Shown in pieces: positions 23,965-37,717 of a stretch of DNA of 64,000 nucleotides. The notes below the pieces were generated by a model. It did not search any database. It saw only the letters and a program-made list of their open reading frames with translations, and was not told the origin of the DNA. Numbering within the stretch: the stretch's first letter is position 1; the number at the start of each line of letters is the position of its first letter. The translations under genes were made by a program, and so were the position numbers. Source of the DNA: Pseudomonas sp. CCI4.2 (GTDB taxonomy: Bacteria > Pseudomonadota > Gammaproteobacteria > Pseudomonadales > Pseudomonadaceae); contig NZ_CP133781.1 in NCBI RefSeq assembly GCF_034350045.1, forward strand, positions 3,272,501 through 3,336,500, given 5' to 3'.

Positions 23965-24705
23965 TCAATCAAGAGCGTCAACTTTGACCCGCAAGCTCAT
24001 GTCGCTACGGCCCTGGGTACTATAGCGCTGGACTAAACCTTGTTGATTGGCTTGCGACTGTTCGCTGACACCGGCGAGGGTTATCCACTCTCCCAAACGT
24101 CCGGTGACGGTTGTGTCGGTGCTTTGAACATTCACTACATCAGGGTGTTCTTGGCTCATCCGGTCGTGATTGGTGCTGATGCTCAGGTGTACGGTGTCGC
24201 CGGTCAGGCTGGCGGTGACGTAAAAACCCTGGGTCACGTTGCGGTACTGAGTATCACTTTGCGCATAGCCATTGGAGTCGGTGCGTGTAGTGGTCAGCGG
24301 CACGGATTGGCCGACTTGAATCAGTGCAGGCATGCCTTCGCTGGCCTGGACCTGCTGCACGCCACCGTCCCGGCTGCCCGTGCCGCGGTTGATGATCCGA
24401 GTCTGATTGGCGCCTTGGCTGTCTTGAACAGTGTTGTCGCTGGTGTCGACGCTGATCAATAAGCGCTTGGGTGCCTTGTCCAGCTGTCCCAGCAGCGTGC
24501 GCAACTCTTCGATCTTGCCGGGCTCAGCGTTGACAATCAGTTGGTTGCCGTAGGCGCTGACAGTGCCGTCCTTGCCCAAGAAGGACTTGGCCACTGGTAG
24601 CAAATCGTCGCTGGTGCGGTAGTTCAACGGCACGACTTCTGTCGCGGCCACGGCGCTGAAACTGCAAACGAGCAATAGCGACGTAAAGAGGGTGCGTAGG
24701 AACAT
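23965..24705 (-). CDS. Exported protein with secretin short N-domain
   Basis: A 246-residue protein with a clear signal peptide (MFLRTLFTSLLLVCSFSAVA, cleavage near AVAA-TEV), so it is exported to the periplasm. Residues about 22-85 (VVPLNYRTSDDLLPVAKSFL, then a short strand-helix-strand with GNQLIVNAEPGKIEELRTLL) match the NolW/STN secretin N-domain. The rest is Ser/Thr/Gln-rich with beta-strand character (GRLGEWITLAGVSEQSQ resembles part of a secretin-like beta domain). It is far shorter than a true secretin and no secretion genes are near. A homologue lies next to aceA in P. aeruginosa with no known function. 24705 is the only sensible start. Confidence 0.75.
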   Translation of the reverse strand: MFLRTLFTSLLLVCSFSAVAATEVVPLNYRTSDDLLPVAKSFLGKDGTVSAYGNQLIVNAEPGKIEELRTLLGQLDKAPKRLLISVDTSDNTVQDSQGANQTRIINRGTGSRDGGVQQVQASEGMPALIQVGQSVPLTTTRTDSNGYAQSDTQYRNVTQGFYVTASLTGDTVHLSISTNHDRMSQEHPDVVNVQSTDTTVTGRLGEWITLAGVSEQSQANQQGLVQRYSTQGRSDMSLRVKVDALD

Positions 24706-24788
24706 GTCTGTGTCTCCGCAATAGGCGCATTAAAGCGTGAGTTTGACAGTTTGTCGGCCTCAGAGGGATCAAGTTGAATCGTAGACAG

Positions 24789-24822
24789 CAAAACGCCCCG
24801 GCCTAGAGAGCGCGGGGCGTTG
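24789..24822 (-). terminator. Rho-independent terminator after the GNAT gene
   Basis: AACGCCCCG / CGGGGCGTT hairpin; read on the minus strand it ends in GCGTTTTGC, 30 nt after the acetyltransferase stop. Confidence 0.8.
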
Positions 24823-24849
24823 CATAAAGTGAAGTTTGTTCGCAGAGCT

Positions 24850-25272
24850 TTACGCGCCGCGCAGCATGTCGACGTGTGGAATCCCGGCTTCGAGAAACTC
24901 GCCGCTGACGATGGTAAAACCCAAACGCTCGTAGAAGGGCGTGGCCTGTACCTGTGCGATCAACTTTTGCTGTTTCAGTCCGCGGTGTTCCGCTTCGCCG
25001 ATGACGGCTTCCATCAGTGCGTCGCCGACTTTCAGGCCGCGCCAGTCCTTGAGCACCGACAAGCGACCCACTTCGCCGTCGGGCAACAAGCGGGCTGTAC
25101 CAATCGGGAAATCACCTTCATACGCCAGAAAATGAACAGCACTGGCGTCTTCGGCATCCCATTCCAATTCAGGCGGCACGCATTGCTCGGCGATGAACAC
25201 GGCTTCCCGAATGCGCCGTATGTCGGCGTTATCTTTCTGCCAATCGGCGACACGTACGTGGATTTTATTCAT
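24850..25272 (-). CDS. GNAT family N-acetyltransferase
   Basis: A 140-residue acetyltransferase of the GNAT fold (ElaA/YjcF-like). Visible: VRVADWQKDNADIRRIREAV at the N terminus, beta4 (IGTARLLPDGEVGRLSVLKD), the acetyl-CoA loop in RGLKVGDALMEAVIGEAEHR (about residue 80), and ATPFYERLGF (about 112) which is the usual C-terminal beta-bulge. Substrate unknown. The start at 25272 overlaps the end of roxA by 8 nt, so the two are co-translated; this makes a link to roxA or its target plausible but unproven. Confidence 0.85.
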   Translation of the reverse strand: MNKIHVRVADWQKDNADIRRIREAVFIAEQCVPPELEWDAEDASAVHFLAYEGDFPIGTARLLPDGEVGRLSVLKDWRGLKVGDALMEAVIGEAEHRGLKQQKLIAQVQATPFYERLGFTIVSGEFLEAGIPHVDMLRGA

Positions 25273-26431
25273 CAGCAAACCCCAGACTTCCTTGTTTAAC
25301 CAGCTCGCAGAGCAGGTTGCGTCCATATTCATCAGCCAACCATGGGCCGAGGTTTTCTGTGTGTAAGGCGTCAGCGGCGCAGATCAACTTCAGGAAGTCG
25401 CGCAAATGACCTGGCAACAAACGGCTTTGGCCGCTGGCAAACAGTAGCAGGTCGTCATCAACCTCGGACCATGCCAAGCGCGCGCTTGGGTTACGAATCA
25501 GCACGGCACCTTGCTCCAGGCTGCTGAACAGGTCGTCTTCCTCCAGTTCTGGACCGACCACCATTTCAGGATAGCGTGGCTCGGTCATGAACTGGCCGAA
25601 CCAGGTCAGCAACAGGCGCTCGTCACTCATGTGCTCAGCCAGCAAGCTTTTGAGGCGGTCAAGGGCGTCGTGCTGAATTTGATGCGGGTCGCTGACCGGC
25701 TGCGCATCGGCGTCGGAGTAACGGTCTTCATCCGGCAGGAACTGGCTCAAGAAATCGGTAAAGTGAGTCAGCACTTCGGCGGCGCTAGGTGCGCGGAAAC
25801 CGACGGAGTAGGTTAGGCAGTCATCAACGGCTACCCCACAATGGGCCAGACGGGGTGGCAGATAAAGCATGTCGCCAGGTTCCAGTACCCACTCGTCGGT
25901 GGCATGGAAGTCCTTGAGAATGCGCAGGTCGGCATGATCCAGCAGCGGGCTGTCGGAATCGCACATTTGGCCGATTTTCCAGTTGCGCTGGCCGTGACCT
26001 TGAAGCAGAAACACATCGTAATTATCGAAATGCGGGCCAACGCTGCCACCGGGGGCGGCGAAGCTGATCATCACGTCGTCGATGCGCCAGCTCGGCAAGA
26101 AACGGAAGTTTTCCAGAAGTTCGGCGACGTCGGGTACGAACTGATCCACCGCTTGTACCAGCAGGGTCCAGTCACGCTCAGGCAATTTGCTGAATTCATC
26201 TTCAGCAAACGGACCACGGCGCATTTCCCAAGGGCGTTCGCCGTTTTCGATGATCAGGCGCGACTCAACTTCTTCTTCCAAGGCCAGGCCAGCCAGTTCG
26301 TCCGGGTCTATCGGACTTTGGAAATCCGGAAGAGCCTGGCGGATCAGCAGTGTTTTTTTCTGCCAGTAGTCGCGCAGAAAGACGCGAGCGCTGATGCCGC
26401 CCAGAAGTTGAAGAGGAATATCAGGATTCAT
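25265..26431 (-). CDS. roxA: 50S ribosomal protein uL16 arginine 3-hydroxylase (RoxA/YcfD)
   Basis: A JmjC-type Fe(II)/2-oxoglutarate oxygenase of 388 residues that hydroxylates an arginine of ribosomal protein uL16 in E. coli. The metal triad is seen as HFD in GSVGPHFDNYDVFLLQGHG (about residue 133) and the distal His in LPPRLAHCGVAVDD (about 195); the Arg/Lys-rich 2-oxoglutarate site and a dimerisation plus winged-helix C-terminal half follow. Length equals that of the family. It is followed directly by the GNAT gene. Confidence 0.9.
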   Translation of the reverse strand: MNPDIPLQLLGGISARVFLRDYWQKKTLLIRQALPDFQSPIDPDELAGLALEEEVESRLIIENGERPWEMRRGPFAEDEFSKLPERDWTLLVQAVDQFVPDVAELLENFRFLPSWRIDDVMISFAAPGGSVGPHFDNYDVFLLQGHGQRNWKIGQMCDSDSPLLDHADLRILKDFHATDEWVLEPGDMLYLPPRLAHCGVAVDDCLTYSVGFRAPSAAEVLTHFTDFLSQFLPDEDRYSDADAQPVSDPHQIQHDALDRLKSLLAEHMSDERLLLTWFGQFMTEPRYPEMVVGPELEEDDLFSSLEQGAVLIRNPSARLAWSEVDDDLLLFASGQSRLLPGHLRDFLKLICAADALHTENLGPWLADEYGRNLLCELVKQGSLGFADE

Positions 26432-26448
26432 GTGTAAGCCCTTGAAAT

Positions 26449-26475
26449 GAAAACGCCCGGCACAGCCGGGCGTGC
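26449..26475 (-). terminator. Rho-independent terminator of purB
   Basis: ACGCCCGG, CACAG, CCGGGCGT hairpin; on the minus strand it is followed by TTTTCATTTC, 17 nt beyond the purB stop. Confidence 0.88.
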
Positions 26476-26491
26476 AAATTTTTGTTGCGTA

Positions 26492-27976
<1,485 letters not shown>

Positions 27977-27991
27977 TTACAAATGAATGAT

Positions 27992-28612
27992 TCAGCCGCG
28001 CAACATCGGATAAAGCTCTTTCAATAATTTGCGGCGGCTAACCACCAACTGCCAGCGATGACCGCCCAGCTGTCGCCACAACCGTGCGGACCGAATGCCG
28101 GCCAACAACAAGGCACGGATTTTCGACGCGTTGTTCGGTTGCTGCAAATTACGCATGTCACCGTGAACCTGAATCCGTTGGCGCAACGTACTCAGGGTGT
28201 CTTGGTACAGCGCACCGCTGGCGGCAATCACGTTGTCATGAACCGGGCCGAAATGCTCAACCTGGGATTTGATCTGGGGTATGCGTTTACCAATGACTTC
28301 GAGCAGGTCGTCGCGCTTGGCCAGCTTGCGCTCCAGACCAAGCATCGACAGGGCATAACGCAGAGGTTCGCGTTGCAACGCCGTAGGGTCGCGTTCCAGC
28401 GCACTTACCAGCGAGCGATAGCCTTCGCGCAGGTTCAAATCATCGCCGCCGTAGACTTCCATCGTGTCTTTGGGGTCCATGACCAACAGGCTGCCCAGCA
28501 TGCAGCCCAGCGCCGCCTCACTGACCTGACCGGTCTTGGCAATTTTATCGACCAACACGGCTGCCTGGAATACACCGCCCAAAGCGACCAATTGTTCTTG
28601 CGTTGGAGTCAT
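27992..28612 (-). CDS. hflD: High frequency lysogenization protein HflD
   Basis: A 206-residue alpha-helical protein associated with the inner membrane. In E. coli it lowers phage lambda lysogeny by binding CII; its cellular role is not clear. The family is recognised by [20 protein letters not shown] at the N terminus, [13 protein letters not shown] and [23 protein letters not shown] 28612 overlaps the mnmA stop by one base (TGATG), so translation is coupled to mnmA, as in E. coli. Confidence 0.93.
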   Translation of the reverse strand: MTPTQEQLVALGGVFQAAVLVDKIAKTGQVSEAALGCMLGSLLVMDPKDTMEVYGGDDLNLREGYRSLVSALERDPTALQREPLRYALSMLGLERKLAKRDDLLEVIGKRIPQIKSQVEHFGPVHDNVIAASGALYQDTLSTLRQRIQVHGDMRNLQQPNNASKIRALLLAGIRSARLWRQLGGHRWQLVVSRRKLLKELYPMLRG

Positions 28613-29742
28613 CAGCGCTTGTCCTTGCTGTGCCACGGCTCGGCGACTTCGATGACGCCGCCGCCGAGGCAGATTTCGCCGTCGTAAAACACCACGGACT
28701 GACCGGGTGTCACGGCGCGCTGAGGTTCATTGAAGGTGACGCGGTAACCCACCAAGGTCTGCTCCAAAGTGCATTGCTGGTCGCTTTGGCGATAACGCAC
28801 TTTAGCGGTCAACTGCCGGGGGCTGCTCAGATCGATGGGGTTGACCCAGTAAATATCGGACGCCACCAGGGCTTGGGAGAACAACCAAGGGTGGTCATTG
28901 CCTTGGCCAACGATCAATTCGTTGTTTTCCAGATCCTTGACCAGCACGTACCACGGGTCATCGCTGGCATCTTTCAAGCCGCCGATACCAAGTCCCTGGC
29001 GCTGGCCGATGGTGTGGTACATCAAGCCGTGGTGGCGGCCGATGACTTCACCTTCAGTGGTTTTGATATCCCCCGGTTGGGCAGGCAGGTACTGCTTGAG
29101 GAAATCACTGAAACGACGCTCACCAATAAAACAAATGCCGGTGGAATCTTTCTTCTTGGCTGTCGCCAACTCGTGTTTTTCGGCAATGGCACGCACAGCT
29201 GGCTTTTCCAGTTCGCCGACCGGGAACAGAGTCTTGGCGATCTGTTCGCCGCCCACGGCATGCAGGAAATAGCTCTGGTCTTTATTTGCGTCCAGGCCTT
29301 TAAGCAGCTCGGTACGGCCGTCTATGTCGCGGCGGCGCACGTAGTGTCCGGTGGCAATCATGTCAGCACCGAGCATCAAGGCGTAGTCGAGAAAGGCCTT
29401 GAACTTGATTTCGCGGTTGCACAGGATGTCCGGGTTAGGCGTACGCCCTGCTTTGTATTCGGCGAGGAAGTGCTCGAACACGTTGTCCCAATATTCGACG
29501 GCAAAGTTGGCGGTGTGCAGCTTGATGCCGATTTTGTCGCAAACAGCCTGAGCGTCCGCGAGGTCTTCACGGGCGGTGCAATAGTCGGTTCCGTCGTCTT
29601 CTTCCCAGTTCTTCATGAACAGGCCTTCCACTTGATACCCCTGCTCAATCAGCAGAACGGCAGAAACGGAAGAGTCGACGCCGCCGGACATACCGACGAT
29701 AACGCGCGTCTTTGCTGGATCGTGCAGGGCTTGATCACGCAT
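28612..29742 (-). CDS. mnmA: tRNA-specific 2-thiouridylase MnmA
   Basis: Makes 2-thiouridine at wobble position 34 of tRNA-Lys, Glu and Gln using persulfide sulfur and ATP. 376 residues: the PP-loop ATP site [15 protein letters not shown] (about 17-31), the catalytic Cys in [11 protein letters not shown] (about 100) and the second catalytic Cys in [12 protein letters not shown] (about 200), then the C-terminal tRNA-binding beta barrel. The sulfur donors TusD-C-B-E are encoded at 49.5-50.9 kb in this same window. Forms an operon with hflD. Confidence 0.96.
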   Translation of the reverse strand: MRDQALHDPAKTRVIVGMSGGVDSSVSAVLLIEQGYQVEGLFMKNWEEDDGTDYCTAREDLADAQAVCDKIGIKLHTANFAVEYWDNVFEHFLAEYKAGRTPNPDILCNREIKFKAFLDYALMLGADMIATGHYVRRRDIDGRTELLKGLDANKDQSYFLHAVGGEQIAKTLFPVGELEKPAVRAIAEKHELATAKKKDSTGICFIGERRFSDFLKQYLPAQPGDIKTTEGEVIGRHHGLMYHTIGQRQGLGIGGLKDASDDPWYVLVKDLENNELIVGQGNDHPWLFSQALVASDIYWVNPIDLSSPRQLTAKVRYRQSDQQCTLEQTLVGYRVTFNEPQRAVTPGQSVVFYDGEICLGGGVIEVAEPWHSKDKR

Positions 29743-29813
29743 AGGGATTCGATGTGTGTCTGTAAAAAGGACGCGATTCTAACAGGCTGTCGGCGCCAAG
29801 GCTAAATCGGTGA

Positions 29814-30254
29814 TCAATCACGTATGAGCTCCAGGTCATGAAGCGGTCCGGCGAGGTAGTCGTCGATGCAGCGCATGACCAATTCACTGCGCCAGTTCTC
29901 GGGCTGAGAAAACAGCTCATCGCGGCTAAGCCAAAGGGCCCGGACGATGCCGGTGTCCAGCAGGCGTTCCAAGTGATGCAGCACCGGCTTAGCGGCGAAG
30001 CAGATGCGCTGATAGGTCACACCGTTGCTGGGCGCGGTGTACAGATAGATGCCGACGACACCGGTCAGTTCGACGTCCCAGCCGGTTTCTTCCAGGGTTT
30101 CGCGCACGGCGGCCTGGCGCAAGGTTTCGTTGGGATCAAGATGCCCTGCGGGTTGGTTGAGTACGTTTCGACCGCCCTTGAATTCCTCGACCAACAAAAA
30201 CCGGCCTTGAATTTCAACGATAGTCGCCACGGTAATGTGGGGGTGCCAATCCAT
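29814..30254 (-). CDS. nudJ: NUDIX hydrolase (NudJ-like phosphatase)
   Basis: A 146-residue NUDIX protein. The Nudix box is complete: GHLDPNETLRQAAVRETLEE followed by TGWDV (about 37-61), fitting Gx5Ex7REUxEExGU. N-terminal HITVATIVEIQGRFLLVEEF and the genomic position directly upstream of mnmA match NudJ/YmfB, a HMP-PP and nucleoside tri-/diphosphate phosphatase in E. coli. The gene name rests on this similarity and context. 71 nt separate it from mnmA. Confidence 0.85.
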   Translation of the reverse strand: MDWHPHITVATIVEIQGRFLLVEEFKGGRNVLNQPAGHLDPNETLRQAAVRETLEETGWDVELTGVVGIYLYTAPSNGVTYQRICFAAKPVLHHLERLLDTGIVRALWLSRDELFSQPENWRSELVMRCIDDYLAGPLHDLELIRD

Positions 30255-30295
30255 TTGAATGTTCGCCCTCTATAAAAGGAGGATAACGCAGAGAC

Positions 30296-30325
30296 AGAAA
30301 CCCCGGCACAGGGCCGGGGTCTCTG
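30296..30325 (-). terminator. Rho-independent terminator after idh
   Basis: ACCCCGGC / GCCGGGGT hairpin with CAGAGA/TCTCTG flanks; on the minus strand it reads into GGGTTTCTGTC, between the idh stop and the NUDIX gene. Confidence 0.75.
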
Positions 30326-30361
30326 ACAGGTCTGACGCTAATGCGTCTGGCCGGTTGCGCC

Positions 30362-32971
<2,610 letters not shown>

Positions 32972-34228
32972 ATGGAATACAAGAAGATTCAGGTTCCCAA
33001 AGTCGGTGAAAAAATCACGGTCAACTCAGACCATTCCTTGAATGTGCCGAACAATCCGATCATCCCCTTCATTGAAGGCGATGGTATTGGTGTCGACATC
33101 AGTCCGGTGATGATCAAGGTTGTAGATGCGGCGGTTAATAAAGCGTACGGCGGTGAGCGCAAGATCTCGTGGATGGAAGTTTTCGCCGGAGAAAAGGCGA
33201 CCCAGGTTTACGATCAAGACACCTGGCTACCCCAGGAAACCCTGGACGCGGCAAAAGATTACGTTGTCTCTATCAAAGGACCGCTGACCACACCGGTCGG
33301 TGGTGGCATTCGGTCCTTGAACGTTGCCTTGCGTCAGCAACTGGATCTTTACGTTTGCTTGCGCCCTGTGCGTTGGTTTGAAGGTGTGCCGAGCCCGGTT
33401 AAAAAACCAGGCGACGTGGACATGACCATCTTCCGTGAAAACTCTGAAGATATTTACGCCGGGATCGAGTGGAAGGCCGGCTCGCCCGAAGCGATCAAGA
33501 TCATCAAGTTTCTGAAAGAAGAAATGGGCGTTACCAAGATCCGTTTCGACGAAAACTGTGGCATTGGCGTCAAGCCGGTTTCGTTGCAAGGTACTAAGCG
33601 TCTGGTACGCAAGGCGTTGCAGTATGTGGTCGATAATGACCGCGACTCGCTAACGATTGTACACAAAGGCAACATCATGAAGTTCACCGAAGGTGCCTTC
33701 AAAGAGTGGGCCTACGAAGTGGCGGCAGAAGAGTTTGGCGCGACCTTGCTCGATGGCGGACCCTGGATGCAGTTCAAAAATCCGCAAACTGGCAAAAACG
33801 TCATCGTCAAAGACGCAATTGCTGACGCCATGCTTCAGCAGATTTTGCTCCGCCCAGCTGAATATGATGTGATCGCTACGCTTAACCTGAACGGAGACTA
33901 TTTGTCCGACGCCCTGGCAGCAGAAGTCGGCGGCATTGGTATCGCGCCGGGCGCCAATTTGTCCGACACCATTGCGATGTTTGAAGCCACTCACGGTACG
34001 GCACCCAAATATGCCGGCAAAGATCAAGTGAACCCAGGCTCGCTGATTCTTTCCGCTGAAATGATGTTGCGTCACATGGGGTGGATCGAGGCTGCGGACT
34101 TGATCATTAAAGGCACCAATGGCGCCATTTCTGCCAAAACCGTGACTTACGACTTCGAACGCCTGATGGACGGCGCCACGCTGCTGTCTTCTTCAGCCTT
34201 CGGCGACGCGCTGATCTCGCACATGTAA
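32972..34228 (+). CDS. icd: NADP-dependent isocitrate dehydrogenase, dimeric type
   Basis: TCA-cycle isocitrate dehydrogenase of the E. coli type, 418 residues. The phosphate- and isocitrate-binding loop [13 protein letters not shown] contains Ser115, equivalent to Ser113 of E. coli which the kinase AceK phosphorylates to divert carbon to the glyoxylate shunt. Other landmarks: [24 protein letters not shown], and [19 protein letters not shown] 32972 has GTGGAG 8 nt upstream and gives the family length; an ATG at 32960 would add four residues. A perfect terminator follows. Presence of two NADP-IDH types is normal in Pseudomonas. Confidence 0.96.
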   Translation: MEYKKIQVPKVGEKITVNSDHSLNVPNNPIIPFIEGDGIGVDISPVMIKVVDAAVNKAYGGERKISWMEVFAGEKATQVYDQDTWLPQETLDAAKDYVVSIKGPLTTPVGGGIRSLNVALRQQLDLYVCLRPVRWFEGVPSPVKKPGDVDMTIFRENSEDIYAGIEWKAGSPEAIKIIKFLKEEMGVTKIRFDENCGIGVKPVSLQGTKRLVRKALQYVVDNDRDSLTIVHKGNIMKFTEGAFKEWAYEVAAEEFGATLLDGGPWMQFKNPQTGKNVIVKDAIADAMLQQILLRPAEYDVIATLNLNGDYLSDALAAEVGGIGIAPGANLSDTIAMFEATHGTAPKYAGKDQVNPGSLILSAEMMLRHMGWIEAADLIIKGTNGAISAKTVTYDFERLMDGATLLSSSAFGDALISHM

Positions 34229-34245
34229 CGTCAGTTCAGAACGCA

Positions 34246-34288
34246 AAAACCGGCCAGTTCAGGTGATGAACTGGCCGGTTTTTTTTGG
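34246..34288. terminator. Bidirectional terminator between icd and cspD
   Basis: AAAACCGGCCAGTTC, 7-nt loop, GAACTGGCCGGTTTTTTTT: a 15-bp perfect stem with a T8 tail. Serves icd and, from the other strand, cspD. Confidence 0.93.
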
Positions 34289-34319
34289 CTTTTTTCGCTA
34301 AGGTCTTGAATTCGACGTT

Positions 34320-34619
34320 TCAGGCACTTACATCTGAGGTTGTCTTGGTCTCGCTGGGAGCAGCCACCGGTTGCTCCGATTGAATCTCGCTCGTGGCCAT
34401 TATATTGACCGCATGCAGTCCTTTGGGGCCTTGAATGATTTCGAAAACAACGGGTTGACCCGCTTTCAGCGTCTTGTAGCCTTCCATCGTGATCGCTGAA
34501 TAGTGGGCGAACAGGTCCTCAGTCTTGTCGTTTTCATTGATGAAGCCATAGCCTTTGGCATTGTTGAACCATTTGACCTTGCCGTGCTTGACAGAGTTGT
34601 TACTACTAACTATTGCCAT
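34320..34619 (-). CDS. cspD: Cold shock domain protein CspD
   Basis: A 99-residue single-stranded nucleic acid binding protein. The cold-shock domain (about residues 12-76) has RNP-1 (KGYGFINE) and RNP-2-like (DLFAHYSAI) motifs and the CspD-type ending LHAVNI. In E. coli CspD is induced in stationary phase and inhibits replication, and its gene lies next to clpS-clpA, as here but divergently. The N terminus has about eight extra residues (MAIVSSNNSVKH) and the tail after residue 78 is Ser/Thr/Glu-rich. ATG 34619 is well placed behind GAGGGATGAG. Confidence 0.9.
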   Translation of the reverse strand: MAIVSSNNSVKHGKVKWFNNAKGYGFINENDKTEDLFAHYSAITMEGYKTLKAGQPVVFEIIQGPKGLHAVNIMATSEIQSEQPVAAPSETKTTSDVSA

Positions 34620-34839
34620 TTCTCATCCCTCTGCAAAGGACTCCGTCTGGAGTATGATCCACCTCATCCGCCGGACCGAAAAGAATTTGGTTGACTGCAC
34701 GGACCCTTTTTACCCAATGTGGGTTCTATTGTTTGTAACACTGTTTTGCCGATAGTCAAGGTCATGCGGCAGTCCGGTGAAAAACCGGCCCCGCTGCGGC
34801 TAAATTAATGAATCCGTCCACCTACGAACCCTTCTTTCC

Positions 34840-35202
34840 ATGCATGCATTCAGCCAGATTCGACTAACATTCAATCAGGATCGTCCGGAAACACATGACG
34901 ATGACGCCGCAGGAGTGGCGCTGAAAGAAGCTAAACCAGCGTTGCAGGCGCCACCGATGTACAAAGTGGTTTTGTTTAATGATGATTACACCCCGATGGA
35001 TTTCGTCGTCGAAGTGCTCGAGGTATTTTTTAACCTGAATCGTGAGCTGGCGACCAAGGTCATGCTGGCCGTCCATACAGAGGGACGGGCAGTATGTGGA
35101 TTGTTTACCCGCGACATCGCCGAGACCAAGGCAATGCAGGTGAACCAATACGCCAGGGAAAGCCAGCATCCGCTACTCTGTGAGATCGAGAAGGACGGTT
35201 AA
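34840..35202 (+). CDS. clpS: ATP-dependent Clp protease adaptor ClpS
   Basis: Adaptor that binds proteins with N-terminal Leu, Phe, Tyr or Trp and hands them to ClpA. 120 residues: a flexible N-terminal arm (about 1-38), then the core with [20 protein letters not shown] and the ligand-pocket segment [20 protein letters not shown]. Encoded 29 nt before clpA in the standard pair. Confidence 0.96.
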   Translation: MHAFSQIRLTFNQDRPETHDDDAAGVALKEAKPALQAPPMYKVVLFNDDYTPMDFVVEVLEVFFNLNRELATKVMLAVHTEGRAVCGLFTRDIAETKAMQVNQYARESQHPLLCEIEKDG

Positions 35203-35231
35203 CGCCGACCACTTGGGTATGAGGTGAAGCT

Positions 35232-37502
35232 ATGTTAAACCGTGAGCTCGAAGTCACCCTCAATTTAGCCTTCAAGGAGGCTCGTTCGAAGCGTCATGAA
35301 TTTATGACGGTTGAGCATCTCCTTCTGGCTCTTTTGGACAATGAGGCTGCCGCCACCGTTCTGCGTGCCTGCGGCGCAAACCTCGATAAGCTCAAGCATG
35401 ATCTGCAGGAGTTTATCGACTCCACGACCCCGTTGATCCCCGTCCACGACGAAGACCGTGAAACCCAGCCAACCTTGGGTTTCCAGCGCGTACTGCAACG
35501 TGCAGTCTTCCATGTGCAAAGTTCCGGCAAGCGTGAAGTTACCGGCGCTAACGTGCTGGTTGCGATCTTCAGTGAACAAGAAAGCCAGGCAGTATTTCTG
35601 CTCAAGCAGCAGAGTGTTGCCCGGATCGATGTTGTCAATTACATCGCTCATGGCATCTCTAAAGTACCAGGGCATGGCGATCACTCTGAAGGTGAGCAAG
35701 ATATGCAGGACGACGAGGGCGGTGAGTCTTCTTCCTCAGGCAATCCTCTGGATGCCTATGCCAGCAACCTGAACGAATTGGCCCGTCAGGGCCGTATTGA
35801 CCCGTTGGTCGGCCGCGAAATGGAAGTGGAGCGTGTTGCGCAGATCTTGGCGCGGCGTCGCAAAAACAACCCATTGCTGGTAGGTGAGGCCGGTGTCGGC
35901 AAGACTGCTATCGCCGAAGGCCTGGCCAAGCGCATCGTCGATAACCAAGTGCCTGACTTGCTCGCCAATAGCGTGGTTTATTCCCTCGACCTAGGCGCTT
36001 TGCTGGCGGGGACTAAATACCGTGGCGACTTCGAGAAACGCTTCAAAGCGTTGCTCAACGAGCTGAAAAAGCGCCCTCAGGCGATCCTGTTCATCGATGA
36101 AATTCATACCATCATCGGTGCGGGGGCAGCTTCGGGTGGCGTGATGGATGCGTCCAACCTGCTCAAGCCGTTGTTGTCCTCGGGCGATATTCGTTGCATC
36201 GGTTCGACGACCTTCCAGGAATTCCGTGGCATTTTCGAAAAAGATCGCGCGTTGGCCCGGCGTTTCCAGAAAGTCGATGTGTCGGAACCTTCGGTTGAAG
36301 ACACCATTGGCATTCTGAGAGGCCTCAAGGGGCGTTTCGAGCAGCATCACGGCATCGAATACAGCGATGAAGCATTGCGCGCCGCAGCCGAACTGGCGTC
36401 GCGTTACATCAATGATCGTCACATGCCGGACAAAGCCATCGATGTCATCGACGAAGCCGGGGCGTACCAACGCCTGCAGCCAATCGAGAAACGCGTGAAG
36501 CGCATTGAAGTGCCTCAGGTCGAAGACATCGTGGCCAAAATCGCACGTATTCCGCCTAAGCACGTCAACAGCTCGGACAAAGAACTGCTGCGTAACCTGG
36601 AGCGCGACCTCAAGCTGACCGTGTTCGGTCAGGATGCAGCGATCGACGCGCTGTCAACTGCGATCAAGCTATCGCGTGCCGGCCTGAAGTCTCCGGACAA
36701 GCCAGTGGGTTCGTTCCTGTTCGCCGGTCCTACCGGTGTCGGCAAGACCGAAGCCGCTCGTCAGTTGGCCAAGGCCTTGGGCATCGAGCTGGTTCGCTTC
36801 GATATGTCCGAGTACATGGAGCGCCACACCGTTTCGCGCTTGATTGGTGCTCCGCCGGGTTATGTCGGTTTTGATCAGGGTGGTTTGCTGACCGAGGCGA
36901 TTACCAAGCAACCGCATTGTGTCCTGCTGCTCGATGAAATTGAGAAGGCGCACCCGGAAGTCTTCAATCTGCTGTTGCAGGTGATGGACCACGGTACGCT
37001 CACCGATAACAACGGGCGTAAGGCGGACTTCCGCAACGTGATCGTCATCATGACCACCAACGCTGGCGCTGAAACTGCGGCGCGGGCTTCCATCGGCTTT
37101 ACGCACCAGGATCACTCCTCTGATGCGATGGAAGTGATCAAGAAGAGTTTCACGCCGGAATTCCGGAACCGCCTGGACACCATCATTCAATTTACTCGCC
37201 TCAGCCATGAGGTTATTAAAAGCGTGGTGGACAAGTTCCTTACCGAACTGCAGGCGCAACTGGAAGACAAGCGTGTGCTGCTTGAAGTGACCGACGCGGC
37301 CAGAACCTGGCTGGCGGAAGGTGGCTACGATGCGCAGATGGGTGCGCGACCAATGGCGCGTTTGATTCAAGATAAAATCAAGCGTCCGCTGGCTGAAGAG
37401 ATTCTCTTTGGTGAATTGGCCGAGCATGGCGGCGTAGTACACATCGACGTCAAGGACGGAGAAATGACCTTCGACTTCGAGACCACGGCAGAAATGGCGT
37501 AA
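35232..37502 (+). CDS. clpA: ATP-dependent Clp protease ATP-binding subunit ClpA
   Basis: Hexameric AAA+ unfoldase that feeds ClpP. 756 residues: Clp N domain (about 1-145) that docks ClpS, a Gly/Ser-rich linker (about 155-175), first AAA+ module with Walker [11 protein letters not shown] (about 219) and second with [12 protein letters not shown] (about 500) and Walker [12 protein letters not shown]. The ClpP-docking IGF loop is seen as ARASIGFTH (about 618). Start 35232 is preceded by GAGGTGAAGC. Confidence 0.97.
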   Translation: MLNRELEVTLNLAFKEARSKRHEFMTVEHLLLALLDNEAAATVLRACGANLDKLKHDLQEFIDSTTPLIPVHDEDRETQPTLGFQRVLQRAVFHVQSSGKREVTGANVLVAIFSEQESQAVFLLKQQSVARIDVVNYIAHGISKVPGHGDHSEGEQDMQDDEGGESSSSGNPLDAYASNLNELARQGRIDPLVGREMEVERVAQILARRRKNNPLLVGEAGVGKTAIAEGLAKRIVDNQVPDLLANSVVYSLDLGALLAGTKYRGDFEKRFKALLNELKKRPQAILFIDEIHTIIGAGAASGGVMDASNLLKPLLSSGDIRCIGSTTFQEFRGIFEKDRALARRFQKVDVSEPSVEDTIGILRGLKGRFEQHHGIEYSDEALRAAAELASRYINDRHMPDKAIDVIDEAGAYQRLQPIEKRVKRIEVPQVEDIVAKIARIPPKHVNSSDKELLRNLERDLKLTVFGQDAAIDALSTAIKLSRAGLKSPDKPVGSFLFAGPTGVGKTEAARQLAKALGIELVRFDMSEYMERHTVSRLIGAPPGYVGFDQGGLLTEAITKQPHCVLLLDEIEKAHPEVFNLLLQVMDHGTLTDNNGRKADFRNVIVIMTTNAGAETAARASIGFTHQDHSSDAMEVIKKSFTPEFRNRLDTIIQFTRLSHEVIKSVVDKFLTELQAQLEDKRVLLEVTDAARTWLAEGGYDAQMGARPMARLIQDKIKRPLAEEILFGELAEHGGVVHIDVKDGEMTFDFETTAEMA

Positions 37503-37508
37503 GCCAAC

Positions 37509-37546
37509 AAAAGCCCCGCATTCCACTGGGATGCGGGGCTTTTTTG
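37509..37546 (+). terminator. Rho-independent terminator of clpSA
   Basis: AAAGCCCCGCAT / ATGCGGGGCTTTTTT hairpin with T6 tail, 7 nt after clpA. Confidence 0.93.
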
Positions 37547-37580
37547 TGGGCGATCGTATTTGGAAAATTTGTTCAAGCTG

Positions 37581-37640
37581 TGGGACCGAATTCATGACAG
37601 GCAATCCGCATCGGCAGCTTCCCGAATGAATTCGGTCCCA
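37581..37640. repeat. REP/REPIN-like inverted repeat
   Basis: TGGGACCGAATTCAT (37581-37595) and its exact reverse complement (37626-37640) are separated by 30 nt. On each side the inner sequence repeats part of the arm (CTTCCCGAATGAATTCGG), as in palindromic REP units. The core GGGACCGAATTCAT is a form I recognise from dispersed intergenic repeats of P. fluorescens. It sits between the convergent clpA and infA terminators, a typical place for such elements. Confidence 0.7.
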
Positions 37641-37678
37641 TAGAAATGGTGATATGCCCCCAAAACCCAGGCACACAA

Positions 37679-37708
37679 AAACGCCCGGCATTAACCGGGC
37701 GTATTTGT
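37679..37708 (-). terminator. Rho-independent terminator of infA
   Basis: ACGCCCGG, CATTAA, CCGGGCGT; on the minus strand it is followed by TTTTTGTG, 10 nt beyond infA. Confidence 0.9.
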
Positions 37709-37717
37709 TTAGGCCTG

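Noticed and set aside
23690..23968. 92-codon minus-strand frame in the aceA upstream region
   Set aside because: It runs through the TGTAGT palindrome, overlaps the previous gene's stop and resembles no family.
28603..29805. 400-codon plus-strand frame opposite mnmA
   Set aside because: Fully antisense to mnmA, whose motifs are intact; no ribosome-binding site and no family.
36669..37691. 340-codon minus-strand frame opposite clpA
   Set aside because: Shadow of clpA and crosses its terminator.
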